From: Gordonia hydrophobica NBRC 16057
GTDB taxonomy: Bacteria; Actinomycetota; Actinomycetes; Mycobacteriales; Mycobacteriaceae
Length of the DNA: 64,000 bases
Assembly (NCBI RefSeq): GCF_001592365.1
Contig: NZ_BCWU01000003.1
Span: 248,001 to 312,000 of the forward strand
Direction: 5' to 3'
The notes beneath the pieces were generated by a model. That model was given only the letters and a program-made list of their open reading frames with translations. It made no database searches and was not told the origin of the DNA. Shown piece after piece: positions 43,914 through 52,101 of the stretch (the first letter of the stretch is position 1; the number at the start of each line of letters is the position of its first letter). The position numbers and the translations under genes are program-made.

Positions 43914-45302
43914 GTGGCGAAGGCGAAATCGATCTTCCGGTGTTCCGGGTGCGGCCATCAGGTGGCGAAGTGGTTCGGGCGATGCCCCGAGTGCGGCGAG
44001 TGGGGAACCATCTCCGAGTCCGCGCCGGCGGCGGTGGCGGCACGCACTGGAACCGCCTCGGTCGCGCCGTCGAGCCCCGCCGTTCGCATCACCACGGTGC
44101 GGTCGGACGCCGCGACGGCGACGCCGACCGGCATCGCCGAATTCGACCGCGTCCTCGGACGCGGCGTCGTCCCCGGATCGGTGATCCTGCTGGCGGGCGA
44201 GCCCGGCGTCGGCAAGTCCACGCTCCTGCTGGAGACGGTGAAACATTGGGCGACGCAGGGTAAGACGGCCCTCTATGTGACCGGGGAGGAGTCGGCCGGG
44301 CAGGTCCGACTGCGCGCCGAGCGCACCGACGCGGTGCACGAGAACATCTTCCTGGCGTCCGAGACCGATCTCGCGACCGTCCTCGGGCACGTCGAGGAGG
44401 TCTCCCCCACGCTGATGATCGTCGACTCGGTGCAGACCATGGTCGCGACCGGCACCGACGGCGTGACCGGCGGCGTCACCCAGATCCGCGCGGTCACCAC
44501 CGCGCTCGTCTCGCTGGCCAAGACCAGCGGCATCGCGATCATTCTCGTCGGACACGTCACCAAGGACGGCAATGTCGCGGGCCCGCGGTCGCTGGAGCAC
44601 TTGGTCGACGTGGTCTTGGCGTTCGAGGGCGACCGGCATTCGTCGTTGCGCATGGTCCGCGGCATCAAGAACCGTTTCGGACCGTCCGACGAGGTCGGTT
44701 GCTTCGAACAGCGGGCCGACGGCATCCACCAGGTCACCGACCCGTCGGGAATCTTCGTCCACCATCATCAGTCCGACGTCCCCGGCAGCGCCGCGCTGGT
44801 CGCGATGGACGGACGCAGGGCCATGGTCGGTCAGATCCAGGCGCTGCTGAACGACACCCAGATGACCTCGCCACGCCGCGCGGTGTCGGGTCTGGACTCC
44901 GCGCGCGTGGCGATGATGCTGGCGGTGGCGGAGAAGCACGCAGGCATCGGCGCCAGCAAGAAGGAGGTCTACGCGTCGACGGTCGGTGGGATGAAGGTCA
45001 CCGAACCCGCCGCCGATCTGGCGATCTTCCTGGCGCTGTACTCGTCGCACAAAGACGTACCGATCCCGTCATCGACGGTCGCGATCGGCGAGGTGGGACT
45101 GGCGGGCGAGATCCGTCGGGTGTCGTCGATCGCCCGACGCGTCGCCGAGGCCAAGCGACTCGGTTTCGACCATGCGATCGTGCCTGCGGGCAGCGACGAG
45201 GAGCTTCCTCGCGGCATTCGGGTCAGCCGCGCCACCAACCTGCTCGAGGCGTGGGAGGCGGCCGCGTCGTCGACGCGTGAATTGGCCGACGCCCCGTTCT
45301 GA
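43914..45302 (+). CDS. radA: DNA repair protein RadA
   Basis: 462 aa RecA-like helicase acting in homologous recombination and branch migration. N-terminal C4 zinc finger (CSGCGHQVAKWFGRCPECG), Walker A LAGEPGVGKSTLLLE, the RadA-specific KNRFG motif (RGIKNRFGPSDE) and a C-terminal Lon-like domain. I place the start at the GTG 43914 (MAKAKSIFRC after initiation), which fits the family and the -10 element; a GTG three codons upstream at 43905 is the alternative. Confidence 0.94.
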   Translation: MAKAKSIFRCSGCGHQVAKWFGRCPECGEWGTISESAPAAVAARTGTASVAPSSPAVRITTVRSDAATATPTGIAEFDRVLGRGVVPGSVILLAGEPGVGKSTLLLETVKHWATQGKTALYVTGEESAGQVRLRAERTDAVHENIFLASETDLATVLGHVEEVSPTLMIVDSVQTMVATGTDGVTGGVTQIRAVTTALVSLAKTSGIAIILVGHVTKDGNVAGPRSLEHLVDVVLAFEGDRHSSLRMVRGIKNRFGPSDEVGCFEQRADGIHQVTDPSGIFVHHHQSDVPGSAALVAMDGRRAMVGQIQALLNDTQMTSPRRAVSGLDSARVAMMLAVAEKHAGIGASKKEVYASTVGGMKVTEPAADLAIFLALYSSHKDVPIPSSTVAIGEVGLAGEIRRVSSIARRVAEAKRLGFDHAIVPAGSDEELPRGIRVSRATNLLEAWEAAASSTRELADAPF

Positions 45303-45303
45303 G

Positions 45304-45825
45304 TCAGCTCGGGTGCACGGCCTTGTCGCGGTAGTCGGCGAAGTGCTGCTCCAGGTCGATCACGATGAACAACGCGTGTGCGCCCGCGACCGGCGCGTCC
45401 GGGTCACCGAGGTGCGCGTACGAACGCGTGTAGATCTTGCGGCCGATGCCGCCGATGATCTCGCAGCCGAAGTGAACGGTGCTGCCGAGCGGGATCGGCT
45501 TCGCGTAGTCGATCGCCAGGTGGCCGGTGACGACCGGTCTGCGCAGCAACAGCGGCACAGTGCCCATCACCTCGTCGAACGCACCCGACAACACACCGCC
45601 GTGAATGACGCCCGGACCGCCCTGCATCCAGTTCTCCACCTGCATCGTCGCAGTGGCCGTGAGACCCTCGCCTGCGGTGACAGCGATGCGGAGCCCCACC
45701 TCCGCGTCGGCCCCGCAGCCGTAGCACATGCTGTGGTGCAGATCGATCTTCTGCCCGGGACGGGTGGCGTTCGGGTGACGCGTCAGCGGCTCGATGCCCG
45801 TGGGCAGCACGAATGATGTCTTCAC
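45304..45825 (-). CDS. PaaI-family hotdog thioesterase
   Basis: 173 aa hotdog-fold protein. The signature [20 protein letters not shown] contains the HGG element and catalytic acid typical of PaaI thioesterases; [15 protein letters not shown] at the N-terminus adds two cysteines. It lies between radA and disA, genes that are adjacent in M. tuberculosis, and reads against both: convergent with radA (one-base gap) and divergent from disA with 20 bases between start codons. Acyl-CoA substrate unknown. Confidence 0.85.
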   Translation of the reverse strand: MKTSFVLPTGIEPLTRHPNATRPGQKIDLHHSMCYGCGADAEVGLRIAVTAGEGLTATATMQVENWMQGGPGVIHGGVLSGAFDEVMGTVPLLLRRPVVTGHLAIDYAKPIPLGSTVHFGCEIIGGIGRKIYTRSYAHLGDPDAPVAGAHALFIVIDLEQHFADYRDKAVHPS

Positions 45826-45832
45826 GTACCGC

Positions 45833-45838
45833 TACGCT
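45833..45838 (+). promoter_or_regulatory. -10 element of leaderless disA promoter
   Basis: TACGCT ends exactly 7 bases before the GTG at 45846. It lies within the 20-base gap to the divergent thioesterase start. Confidence 0.6.
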
Positions 45839-45845
45839 AGTCCAG

Positions 45846-46943
45846 GTGAACGATTCCGTGATGCCCGAGCCCCGTCTGGGCGAGCAGCTTCGGTCTGCGC
45901 TGCGCCGCGTGGCCCCCGGCACCGGTCTCCGCGACGGCCTCGAGCGGATCCTCCGCGGCGGCACCGGCGCACTCATCGTCCTCGGGTACGACGACGACAC
46001 CGAGCGCATCTGCGACGGCGGCTTCCACCTCGACATCGAGTTCGCGCCCACCCGACTGCGTGAGCTGTCGAAGATGGACGGCGCCGTCGTGCTGTCCGAC
46101 GACGGCAAGCGCATCGTCCGCGCCAACGTTCAGCTGATGCCCGATCCGAGCATTCCGACCGAGGAGTCTGGGACGCGGCACCGTGCGGCCGAACGGACGG
46201 CGGTCCAGACGGGCGTGCCGGTGATCTCCGTCAGCGCATCGATGTCGATCGTCAGCGTCTACGTGTCCGGCCAGCGTCGCGTCGTCGAGAGCCCCGACGC
46301 GATCCTGTCGCGCGCCAATGTGGCCCTCGCGACGCTCGAACGCTACAAGTCCCGACTCGACGAGGTGAGCAGTCAGCTCTCGCGGGCCGAGATCGAGGAC
46401 TACGTGCTCCTGCGCGACGCGATGAGCGCCGCGCAGCGGATGGAGATGGTGCGCCGCGTCTCCGTGGAAATCGAGGAGTACGTGCTGGAACTCGGCGTCA
46501 ACGGCCGCCAAGTCGCGTTGCAGCTCGAAGAACTCATCAGCGACAACGACACGATGCGGGAGCTGCTGGTCCGCGACTACCACGCGAGTCCGGAGCCGGC
46601 GAGCACCGAACAGGTGCGGCAGATCCTGGAGGCGGTCGAATCGCTGACCGATGCCGATCTGTTGGATCTCACCATGGTCGCAGGCGCATTCGGTTACCCG
46701 ACGTCACTGGAGGCTCAGGACACGGCGATGAGTCCGCGTGGCTACCGGCTGCTGGCTCGGATCTCGCGCCTGCAGTTCGGCCACATCGACCGGCTGGTCC
46801 GCCACTTCTCCACGCTGCAGGCGCTCCTCGCGAGCAGTGCCGCCGATCTGCAGGGAGTGGAGGGCATCGGCAGCATCTGGGCCCGACACATCCGCGAGGG
46901 GCTGTCCCGTCTCGCCGAGAGCAGCCTGGAGCGGTTCGACTGA
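45846..46943 (+). CDS. disA: DNA integrity scanning diadenylate cyclase
   Basis: 365 aa. Makes cyclic di-AMP from two ATP and scans DNA for recombination intermediates. The DAC domain carries GTGALIVLG, the catalytic [11 protein letters not shown] and the RHR motif ([10 protein letters not shown]). A helical spine and C-terminal helix-hairpin-helix DNA-binding domain follow ([18 protein letters not shown]). The leaderless GTG at 45846 gives a length close to known DisA proteins; an in-frame start at 45813 would overlap the divergent gene. Confidence 0.95.
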   Translation: MNDSVMPEPRLGEQLRSALRRVAPGTGLRDGLERILRGGTGALIVLGYDDDTERICDGGFHLDIEFAPTRLRELSKMDGAVVLSDDGKRIVRANVQLMPDPSIPTEESGTRHRAAERTAVQTGVPVISVSASMSIVSVYVSGQRRVVESPDAILSRANVALATLERYKSRLDEVSSQLSRAEIEDYVLLRDAMSAAQRMEMVRRVSVEIEEYVLELGVNGRQVALQLEELISDNDTMRELLVRDYHASPEPASTEQVRQILEAVESLTDADLLDLTMVAGAFGYPTSLEAQDTAMSPRGYRLLARISRLQFGHIDRLVRHFSTLQALLASSAADLQGVEGIGSIWARHIREGLSRLAESSLERFD

Positions 46944-46977
46944 CCCGCTGTCTCGAGCGGCGTTCGCGCGAACAGCG

Positions 46978-47730
46978 TTACGCGCCCGGCGCCTTCGCCG
47001 GCTCGACGACGTTGAACGTGATCGGCGCCGACTCGCGTTCGCCGATCTTCGCGATGGCCTGGTAGCCGCCGGCAGCGATCTGCACACGCTTCTTGGTGCA
47101 GCCGGGGCTGCTGGTGGTGCCGGACCAGGTGGTGTCGTCGCGGACCTGCTGGCCCGGCTGGAGCACCTGGATGTTCACGGACTTGTCGGGGGCGCAGTCC
47201 TGCGCCGACCACAGCGTGCGGGCGCCGTCCAGGGTGCGGACGGTGACGTTCTGCGCGGCCTTGCCGACGTCGCGCGAGCAGGGCGCCAGGCCCCCGTTGG
47301 TGGTGACGATGGTGAAGACCGGTTGGTCGCCGACGCTGTAAGTCGGCTTGTCGGTGTAAAGGACCACGGAGAGACCCTGGTCCGAGCATGCTGCGACGCC
47401 GGTCTGCTTGGCCGGATCCTCGGCAGGCGTGGTCGCCGGAGTACTGGGTTCGGCGCTCGGGTCGCCGCCCTGACCGTGGTCGCCGCCGCCGCTGGGGGCC
47501 TCACTGGTGGCCGGAGTGCTCGCCGCAGTGCTCCGCGGGGCCGGCGCCGCGGTACTGGCTGCCGACTTCGCCGCAGCGTTCTTCGAATCGGGTGCACTGT
47601 CGTCCGAACCGCCGCTGAGCGCGATGATCAACAGGATGACCGCAATGACCGCAACCACGATGCCTGCACCGGCGACGACACGTCGACGCCAGTAAACCTC
47701 GGGTGGCAATGGTCCTTGTGGTTCGATCAC
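46978..47730 (-). CDS. Single-pass membrane protein, Rv3587c-like
   Basis: 250 aa. One transmembrane helix at residues 19-40 (VAGAGIVVAVIAVILLIIAL), an Ala/Ser/Thr/Pro-rich linker of about 70 residues, then an extracytoplasmic domain of about 130 residues with four cysteines that may form disulfides (GVAACSDQG, LAPCSRD, SAQDCAPD, SSPGCTKK). The start is GTG with TACCGT (47738-47743) 7 bases upstream, so leaderless. Function unknown. Confidence 0.82.
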   Translation of the reverse strand: MIEPQGPLPPEVYWRRRVVAGAGIVVAVIAVILLIIALSGGSDDSAPDSKNAAAKSAASTAAPAPRSTAASTPATSEAPSGGGDHGQGGDPSAEPSTPATTPAEDPAKQTGVAACSDQGLSVVLYTDKPTYSVGDQPVFTIVTTNGGLAPCSRDVGKAAQNVTVRTLDGARTLWSAQDCAPDKSVNIQVLQPGQQVRDDTTWSGTTSSPGCTKKRVQIAAGGYQAIAKIGERESAPITFNVVEPAKAPGA

Positions 47731-47802
47731 GGCCTCAACGGTAGCGTCGTTGCTCCGGGATCTGGGCCGCCGACCTCGGCGTGTCGTGGAATTGGACGGT
47801 CG

Positions 47803-48420
47803 TCACTCGCCGACGTCGCCGATGGCGTTCACGAACTCCACCTTGCCGTCCTCGAGGTGGTAGGTGAGCCCGACGATCGCGAGTCGTCCGTCCTCGATGC
47901 GGTCGGCGATGATCCGGCTGCGCTCGACGAGCAGTTCCACGGTCTCCTGGACGTGCCTGCCGACGAACTCGTAGTAGCCCGTCAGGCCTTCCGCGCGTCC
48001 GGCGAGCACGCTCGGCGCCACCTTCTCAACGATCGTGCGGACGTATCCGTTCGGAATGGTGTTGTTGTCGAGCGCCTCGAGGGTGGCTCCGACCGCACCG
48101 CAGTTGCTGTGGCCGAGCACGACGATCAGCGGAATCTCGAGTTCGTCCGGTCCGAACTCGATGGTGCCCAGAACCGCTTCGTCGAGGACGTGCCCGGCAG
48201 TGCGGACGACGAACATGTCGCCAAGGCCTTGATCGAAGATGATCTCGGCGGCCAGCCGGGAGTCGCCGCAACCGAAGAGGACGACGTGCGGCGTCTGCCC
48301 ACCGGCGAGCGCTGCCCGTTGCTCACTACTCTGGTTGGGATGGATCACTTGCCCCTGGACAAACCGTTCGTTGCCCTCTTTGATGACCTGCCAGGCCTGT
48401 GCCGGGGTTAAATTCTCCAT
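47803..48420 (-). CDS. Beta-class carbonic anhydrase
   Basis: 205 aa zinc enzyme interconverting CO2 and bicarbonate; counterpart of Rv3588c. Zinc ligands in FGCGDSRLAAE (Cys-x-Asp-x-Arg) and LGHSNCGAVGA (His-x2-Cys). The ATG at 48420 follows CATACT (48428-48433 on the plus strand) by 7 bases, a leaderless layout. Its start codon overlaps the mutY start codon on the other strand. Confidence 0.93.
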   Translation of the reverse strand: MENLTPAQAWQVIKEGNERFVQGQVIHPNQSSEQRAALAGGQTPHVVLFGCGDSRLAAEIIFDQGLGDMFVVRTAGHVLDEAVLGTIEFGPDELEIPLIVVLGHSNCGAVGATLEALDNNTIPNGYVRTIVEKVAPSVLAGRAEGLTGYYEFVGRHVQETVELLVERSRIIADRIEDGRLAIVGLTYHLEDGKVEFVNAIGDVGE

Positions 48421-48433
48421 GTCGAAAAGTATG
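48408..48433. promoter_or_regulatory. Overlapping divergent promoters of carbonic anhydrase and mutY
   Basis: Minus strand: CATACT, 7 bases, ATG (48420). Plus strand: TTAAAT (48408-48413), 5 bases, ATG (48419). The two start codons overlap within CATG (48418-48421), so each -10 lies inside the other coding sequence. Confidence 0.5.
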
Positions 48434-49315
48434 CCACCGCACCTCATCCTCGATTGGTTCGCCCGGTCACAGCGCGACCTTCCGTGGCGCGCACCCGACA
48501 TCTCGGGCTGGCACGTCCTCATCAGCGAGATCATGCTTCAACAGACCCCCGTCTCCCGCGTGCTCGGCCCCTGGCGCGAATGGGTCGAGCGCTGGCCGAC
48601 GCCGTCCGCGATGGCCCGTGAGAGCAGCGGCGAAGTAGTGCGCGCGTGGGGCAAGTTGGGGTATCCACGGCGTGCGATGCGCCTGCACGAGTGCGCCGGA
48701 ATCATCGCCGAGCAGTACGACGACGTGGTCCCCGACGACGTCGACACCCTCCTGTCGCTGCCGGGCATCGGCGATTACACTGCGCGCGCCGTCGCCTGCT
48801 TCGCCTACGGGCAGAGCGTTCCGGTGGTCGACACGAACGTGCGGCGGGTCATCGCCCGCGCCGTCGACGGCCGCGAGCAGCCCGGTTCGCCGGCCAAGCG
48901 CGACCTCGCCGCCGCCGAACGACTCCTCCCCCGCGACCCCGCCGGCGGCTACGCCGACACCGCTCCGATGTTCTCTGCCGCGCTCATGGAACTCGGCGCG
49001 CTGGTCTGCACCGCACGCGAGGCGCGGTGCGACGTCTGCCCGCTGGAGTCCTCGTGCGAGTGGGTCCGCCGCGGCCGTCCCTCACACGACGGCCCTGTCC
49101 GCAAGACCCAGAGGTACGAGGGCACCGACCGGCAGGCGCGTGGTCGACTGCTCGACGTCCTGCGCAACACCACCGGCCCCGTCGAACAGTCCGCGCTCGA
49201 TCTTGCGTGGGAGCGGGATCCTGGCCAGCGGGCCCGCGCCCTCGACTCCCTGCTCGTCGACGGACTGGTGGAGGTCACCGACGACGGCCTGTTCTGTTTG
49301 GCGGGCGAGGGCTAG
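48419..49315 (+). CDS. mutY: Adenine DNA glycosylase
   Basis: 298 aa base-excision repair enzyme removing A opposite 8-oxoG. Catalytic Glu in ISEIMLQQTPVSRV, helix-hairpin-helix LPGIGDYTARAV with the catalytic Asp in VVDTNVRRV, and the [4Fe-4S] ligands C-x6-C-x2-C-x5-C in CTAREARCDVCPLESSC. The C-terminal MutT-like domain is short. Start at 48419 or the ATG at 48431. The stop (TAG 49313-49315) overlaps the stop of the convergent hydrolase gene in CTAG. Confidence 0.93.
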   Translation: MSKSMPPHLILDWFARSQRDLPWRAPDISGWHVLISEIMLQQTPVSRVLGPWREWVERWPTPSAMARESSGEVVRAWGKLGYPRRAMRLHECAGIIAEQYDDVVPDDVDTLLSLPGIGDYTARAVACFAYGQSVPVVDTNVRRVIARAVDGREQPGSPAKRDLAAAERLLPRDPAGGYADTAPMFSAALMELGALVCTAREARCDVCPLESSCEWVRRGRPSHDGPVRKTQRYEGTDRQARGRLLDVLRNTTGPVEQSALDLAWERDPGQRARALDSLLVDGLVEVTDDGLFCLAGEG

Positions 49316-50106
49316 GCGGGCAGTCCGGACAGGAAAGCCTCCACCGCGCCCCGATAGACGTCGGGCTGGTCGTCGTGCACCAGGTGGCCTGCGCCCGCCA
49401 CTCTCGCGTACCGGGACTGCGGGCCGCGCCGGGACATCTGCTCCATCTGCCCGGCCGGTGTCACCGAGTGCTCGGCCTCGATGAGCAGCGCGGGCGCCTG
49501 CACGGCGTCCCACTGGGTCCAGAAGTCACGGGTTCCCCACTCCTCGGCGATCGCGGCCCAGACCGGGATGCTGCCGTGCAGTCGGCCGTCGTCGAACGCC
49601 TCGTAGAAATAGCGTCCGGCGACGTCGCCGAACAGTGCAGTGGCCTCGGACAGATCCGCGAATCGCTCGGGCCACGAATTGAACCAGGGAGCCCAGTCAC
49701 CGGTGGTGCGGCCCTGGAAATCGGGGGCCATGTCCTCCACCACGATCGCGGAGACCAGCTCCGGGAACTCCGCGGCTGCGCACCACGCGTGCAGACCGCC
49801 CATCGAGTGGCCGACGAGCACCGCGGGCCCGCGGTCGATCCAGGTGATCACCTCGGCGACGTCGGCGACGAATCGTTCGGTCGCGATCTCCTCCGGCGTC
49901 GGCATCGCGTCCGATCCGGACGCACCCTGATGAAAGGCGGCGTCGAAGGTGAACACCTGCCCGTAGCGACGCAGCCACGGAATCTGTCGACTCCAGGTCC
50001 GGCCGCGTCCCATCAAGCCGTGCAACAGGATGATCGTGCCGTGCCCGGGCACATCGCCGTTACTGTCGTCGCTGCCGAGTCCGCCGTAGTCGAGGAGACC
50101 AATCAC
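49312..50106 (-). CDS. Alpha/beta hydrolase, Rv3591c-like
   Basis: 264 aa. Oxyanion segment ILLHGLMGRGRTW, nucleophile elbow VLVGHSMGGLHAW, catalytic Asp around LIEAEHS and His in VAGAGHLVHDDQPD. No signal peptide. Start is the GTG at 50106 (MIGLLDYGG after initiation); a TAGGGT element lies 8 bases upstream. A longer in-frame ATG start would overlap the mhuD start. Substrate unknown. Confidence 0.85.
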   Translation of the reverse strand: MIGLLDYGGLGSDDSNGDVPGHGTIILLHGLMGRGRTWSRQIPWLRRYGQVFTFDAAFHQGASGSDAMPTPEEIATERFVADVAEVITWIDRGPAVLVGHSMGGLHAWCAAAEFPELVSAIVVEDMAPDFQGRTTGDWAPWFNSWPERFADLSEATALFGDVAGRYFYEAFDDGRLHGSIPVWAAIAEEWGTRDFWTQWDAVQAPALLIEAEHSVTPAGQMEQMSRRGPQSRYARVAGAGHLVHDDQPDVYRGAVEAFLSGLPA

Positions 50107-50142
50107 ACCTTCCGACCCTAATTGGATCCCGTGGCGCGTCAG

Positions 50143-50148
50143 TAGGCT
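50143..50148 (+). promoter_or_regulatory. -10 element of leaderless mhuD promoter
   Basis: TAGGCT ends exactly 7 bases before the ATG at 50156. No iron-box (IdeR) palindrome is evident nearby. Confidence 0.6.
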
Positions 50149-50155
50149 GGGCGGC

Positions 50156-50461
50156 ATGGCTGTTGTGAAAATCAATGCGATCCAGGTCCCCGAGGGCGCA
50201 GGCCCCGAACTCGAGAAGCGCTTCGGCGCCCGCGCGGGCGTCGTCGACGAGGCCGAGGGCTTCCTCGGCTTCCAGCTCCTCCGCCCGGTCAAGGGCGACG
50301 ACCGCTACTTCGTCGTGACGCAGTGGCGCGACGACGAGAGCTACGAGGCGTGGGCGAACGGTGATGCGCGGGCCGCGCACAAGAGCGATCGCAAGCCGGT
50401 CGCCAGCGGTGCCGATCTCCTGGAGTTCGAGGTGGTCCTGGACGTCGCGCCGAAGGCCTGA
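50156..50461 (+). CDS. mhuD: Heme-degrading monooxygenase (MhuD/IsdG type)
   Basis: 101 aa antibiotic-biosynthesis-monooxygenase fold. All residues known to matter in M. tuberculosis MhuD (Rv3592) are at the same positions: Asn7 (VVKINAI), Phe23, Trp66 (YEAWANG) and the heme ligand His75 (RAAHKSD). It should open heme and release iron, giving mycobilin-type products. Same neighbourhood as Rv3591c-Rv3592. Confidence 0.92.
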   Translation: MAVVKINAIQVPEGAGPELEKRFGARAGVVDEAEGFLGFQLLRPVKGDDRYFVVTQWRDDESYEAWANGDARAAHKSDRKPVASGADLLEFEVVLDVAPKA

Positions 50462-50497
50462 CCGACATTCTCGAGGGTTCATACCCTGGCGGCGTTT

Positions 50498-50511
50498 TAG
50501 AACGTGTTCTA
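50498..50511. promoter_or_regulatory. KstR-like operator upstream of aldehyde dehydrogenase
   Basis: TAGAACGTGTTCTA fits the KstR consensus TnnAACnnGTTnnA and differs by one base from the box before the mce4-leading gene (63914-63927). It overlaps a TAGTAT -10 hexamer at 50510-50515, so binding would block transcription. Confidence 0.7.
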
Positions 50512-50541
50512 GTATCGGGGCAAACGGTTTCCCGATACTAG
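50509..50541. promoter_or_regulatory. Second inverted repeat in the aldehyde dehydrogenase promoter
   Basis: Perfect 11-base arms CTAGTATCGGG / CCCGATACTAG separated by 11 bases. The left arm overlaps the KstR-like box and -10; the right arm ends in the Shine-Dalgarno AGGAG (50540-50544). Likely an operator for another regulator. Confidence 0.55.
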
Positions 50542-50549
50542 GAGCACGC

Positions 50550-52004
50550 ATGACCGAGCCCATCGAAACCACCAAGCTGTACATCGGCGGATCCTGGGTG
50601 CAGCCGCACTCCACCGAGGTGCTCGAGGTGTTCTCGCCCGCCACCGGAGAGAAGGTGGGTTCGGTCCCGGCCGGCGACGCCCAGGACGTCGACACCGCGG
50701 TCCGTGCCGCCCGTGCATCGTTCGACTCGGGAGTCTGGCGAAACACGCCGCCGGCCGATCGAGCTGCGGTTATCCGCCGCGCAGCCGAGTTGATCAACGA
50801 GCGCGGCACCGAGATCGGCGCGTTGGTCTCGGCCGAGATGGGAGCCACTCCCGGGGACGTCGCCACCCTTCAGCAACTCGCCGGGACGGGCTGCCTGAAC
50901 GCCTACGCGGACGCTGCCGACGAGTACTCCTGGGAGGAGAAGCGGACCGGCCTGTTCGGCGAGACCCTCGTGGTCCGGGAGCCGGTCGGCGTGGTCGGTG
51001 CGATCATCGCCTGGAACGTCCCCCTGTTCCTTTTCTGCAACAAGTTCGGGCCCGCTTTGGCGGCCGGTTGCTCAATTGTGCTCAAGCCCGCGCCGGAGAC
51101 TCCGCTCAACGCCAACCTGCTCGCGGAGATCTTCACCGACGCCGGCGTCCCCGAAGGGGTCATCTCGATCGTGCCCGGCGGAGTGGAGACCGGCCAGGCA
51201 CTCGTGAACCACCCCGACGTCGACAAGATCACCTTCACCGGATCCACCCAGGCCGGTCGTGCGATCGCCGCAGCGTGCGGCGACCAGCTGAAGCGGTGTT
51301 CACTGGAGCTCGGCGGCAAGTCCGCGGCAATCGTCCTGGACGACGCCGACGTCGCCGCCAGCGCACCGATGCTCGTCTTCTCCGGCATCCTCAACTCCGG
51401 GCAGGCGTGCGTCGCGCAGACCCGAGTGCTGGTGCCGCGCGCCATGCACGACGAGGTCGTGGATGCGATGGTCGCCGTCGCCTCCACCTTCACGCCCGGA
51501 CTCCCCGACGACCCGGAGACCAAGGTCGGCCCCATCATCAACAGCCGTCAGCACGAGAAGGTGACCGGCTACATCGCCAAGGGCAAGGAAGAGGGCGCGA
51601 CCGCAGTTCTGGAGGTTCCCGCTCCCGAGGTGGGTACCGGCAACTTCGTCGGACCGACCATCTTCACCGGCGTCACCAACGACATGACGATCGCCCGCGA
51701 GGAGATCTTCGGCCCCGTCATCAGCGTCATCGCCTACGACGATCTCGACGAGGCCATCGCGATCGCCAACGACTCGGATTACGGGCTGGCTGGCTCGGTC
51801 TGGACCGCCGACATCGCGAAGGGAGTCGAGATCGCCAAGCAGATCCGCACCGGAACGATGGGCATCAACTGGTACGCGATCGATCCGTCGTCGCCCTTCG
51901 GCGGCTACAAGAAGTCCGGCATCGGCCGCGAGAACGGCCGCGAAGGCCTGGAGGGCTACCTGGAACACAAGGCGATCCTGATGCCGATGGGCTACACGTC
52001 GTAA
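50550..52004 (+). CDS. NAD(P)-dependent aldehyde dehydrogenase
   Basis: 484 aa ALDH-superfamily enzyme. Signatures: FTGSTQAGRAIA, the general-base Glu in SLELGGKSAAIVLDDAD, catalytic Cys in NSGQACVAQTR, and EEIFGPVISVI. The ATG at 50550 has AGGAG five bases upstream. The KstR-like operator suggests a role in steroid or cholesterol side-chain breakdown, but the substrate is not readable from sequence. Located between mhuD and the mce4 operon. Confidence 0.92.
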   Translation: MTEPIETTKLYIGGSWVQPHSTEVLEVFSPATGEKVGSVPAGDAQDVDTAVRAARASFDSGVWRNTPPADRAAVIRRAAELINERGTEIGALVSAEMGATPGDVATLQQLAGTGCLNAYADAADEYSWEEKRTGLFGETLVVREPVGVVGAIIAWNVPLFLFCNKFGPALAAGCSIVLKPAPETPLNANLLAEIFTDAGVPEGVISIVPGGVETGQALVNHPDVDKITFTGSTQAGRAIAAACGDQLKRCSLELGGKSAAIVLDDADVAASAPMLVFSGILNSGQACVAQTRVLVPRAMHDEVVDAMVAVASTFTPGLPDDPETKVGPIINSRQHEKVTGYIAKGKEEGATAVLEVPAPEVGTGNFVGPTIFTGVTNDMTIAREEIFGPVISVIAYDDLDEAIAIANDSDYGLAGSVWTADIAKGVEIAKQIRTGTMGINWYAIDPSSPFGGYKKSGIGRENGREGLEGYLEHKAILMPMGYTS

Positions 52005-52018
52005 CCCACCCGGAGACG

Positions 52019-52050
52019 GCGCCCGCCCCGAATCACCCCGGGGCGGGCGC
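52019..52050 (+). terminator. Terminator after aldehyde dehydrogenase
   Basis: Perfect 12-bp stem GCGCCCGCCCCG / CGGGGCGGGCGC with an 8-base loop followed by TATTTT, 15 bases past the stop. Confidence 0.8.
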
Positions 52051-52101
52051 TATTTTCCGGCGAAACCGACTAACCCAAACGCTACCTTCGCACCCCACCC
52101 T

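Noticed and set aside
50509..50541. Riboswitch or attenuator reading of the hairpin before the aldehyde dehydrogenase
   Set aside because: The predicted -10 (50510-50515) lies inside the left arm, so the full hairpin would not be transcribed; a DNA operator is more likely.
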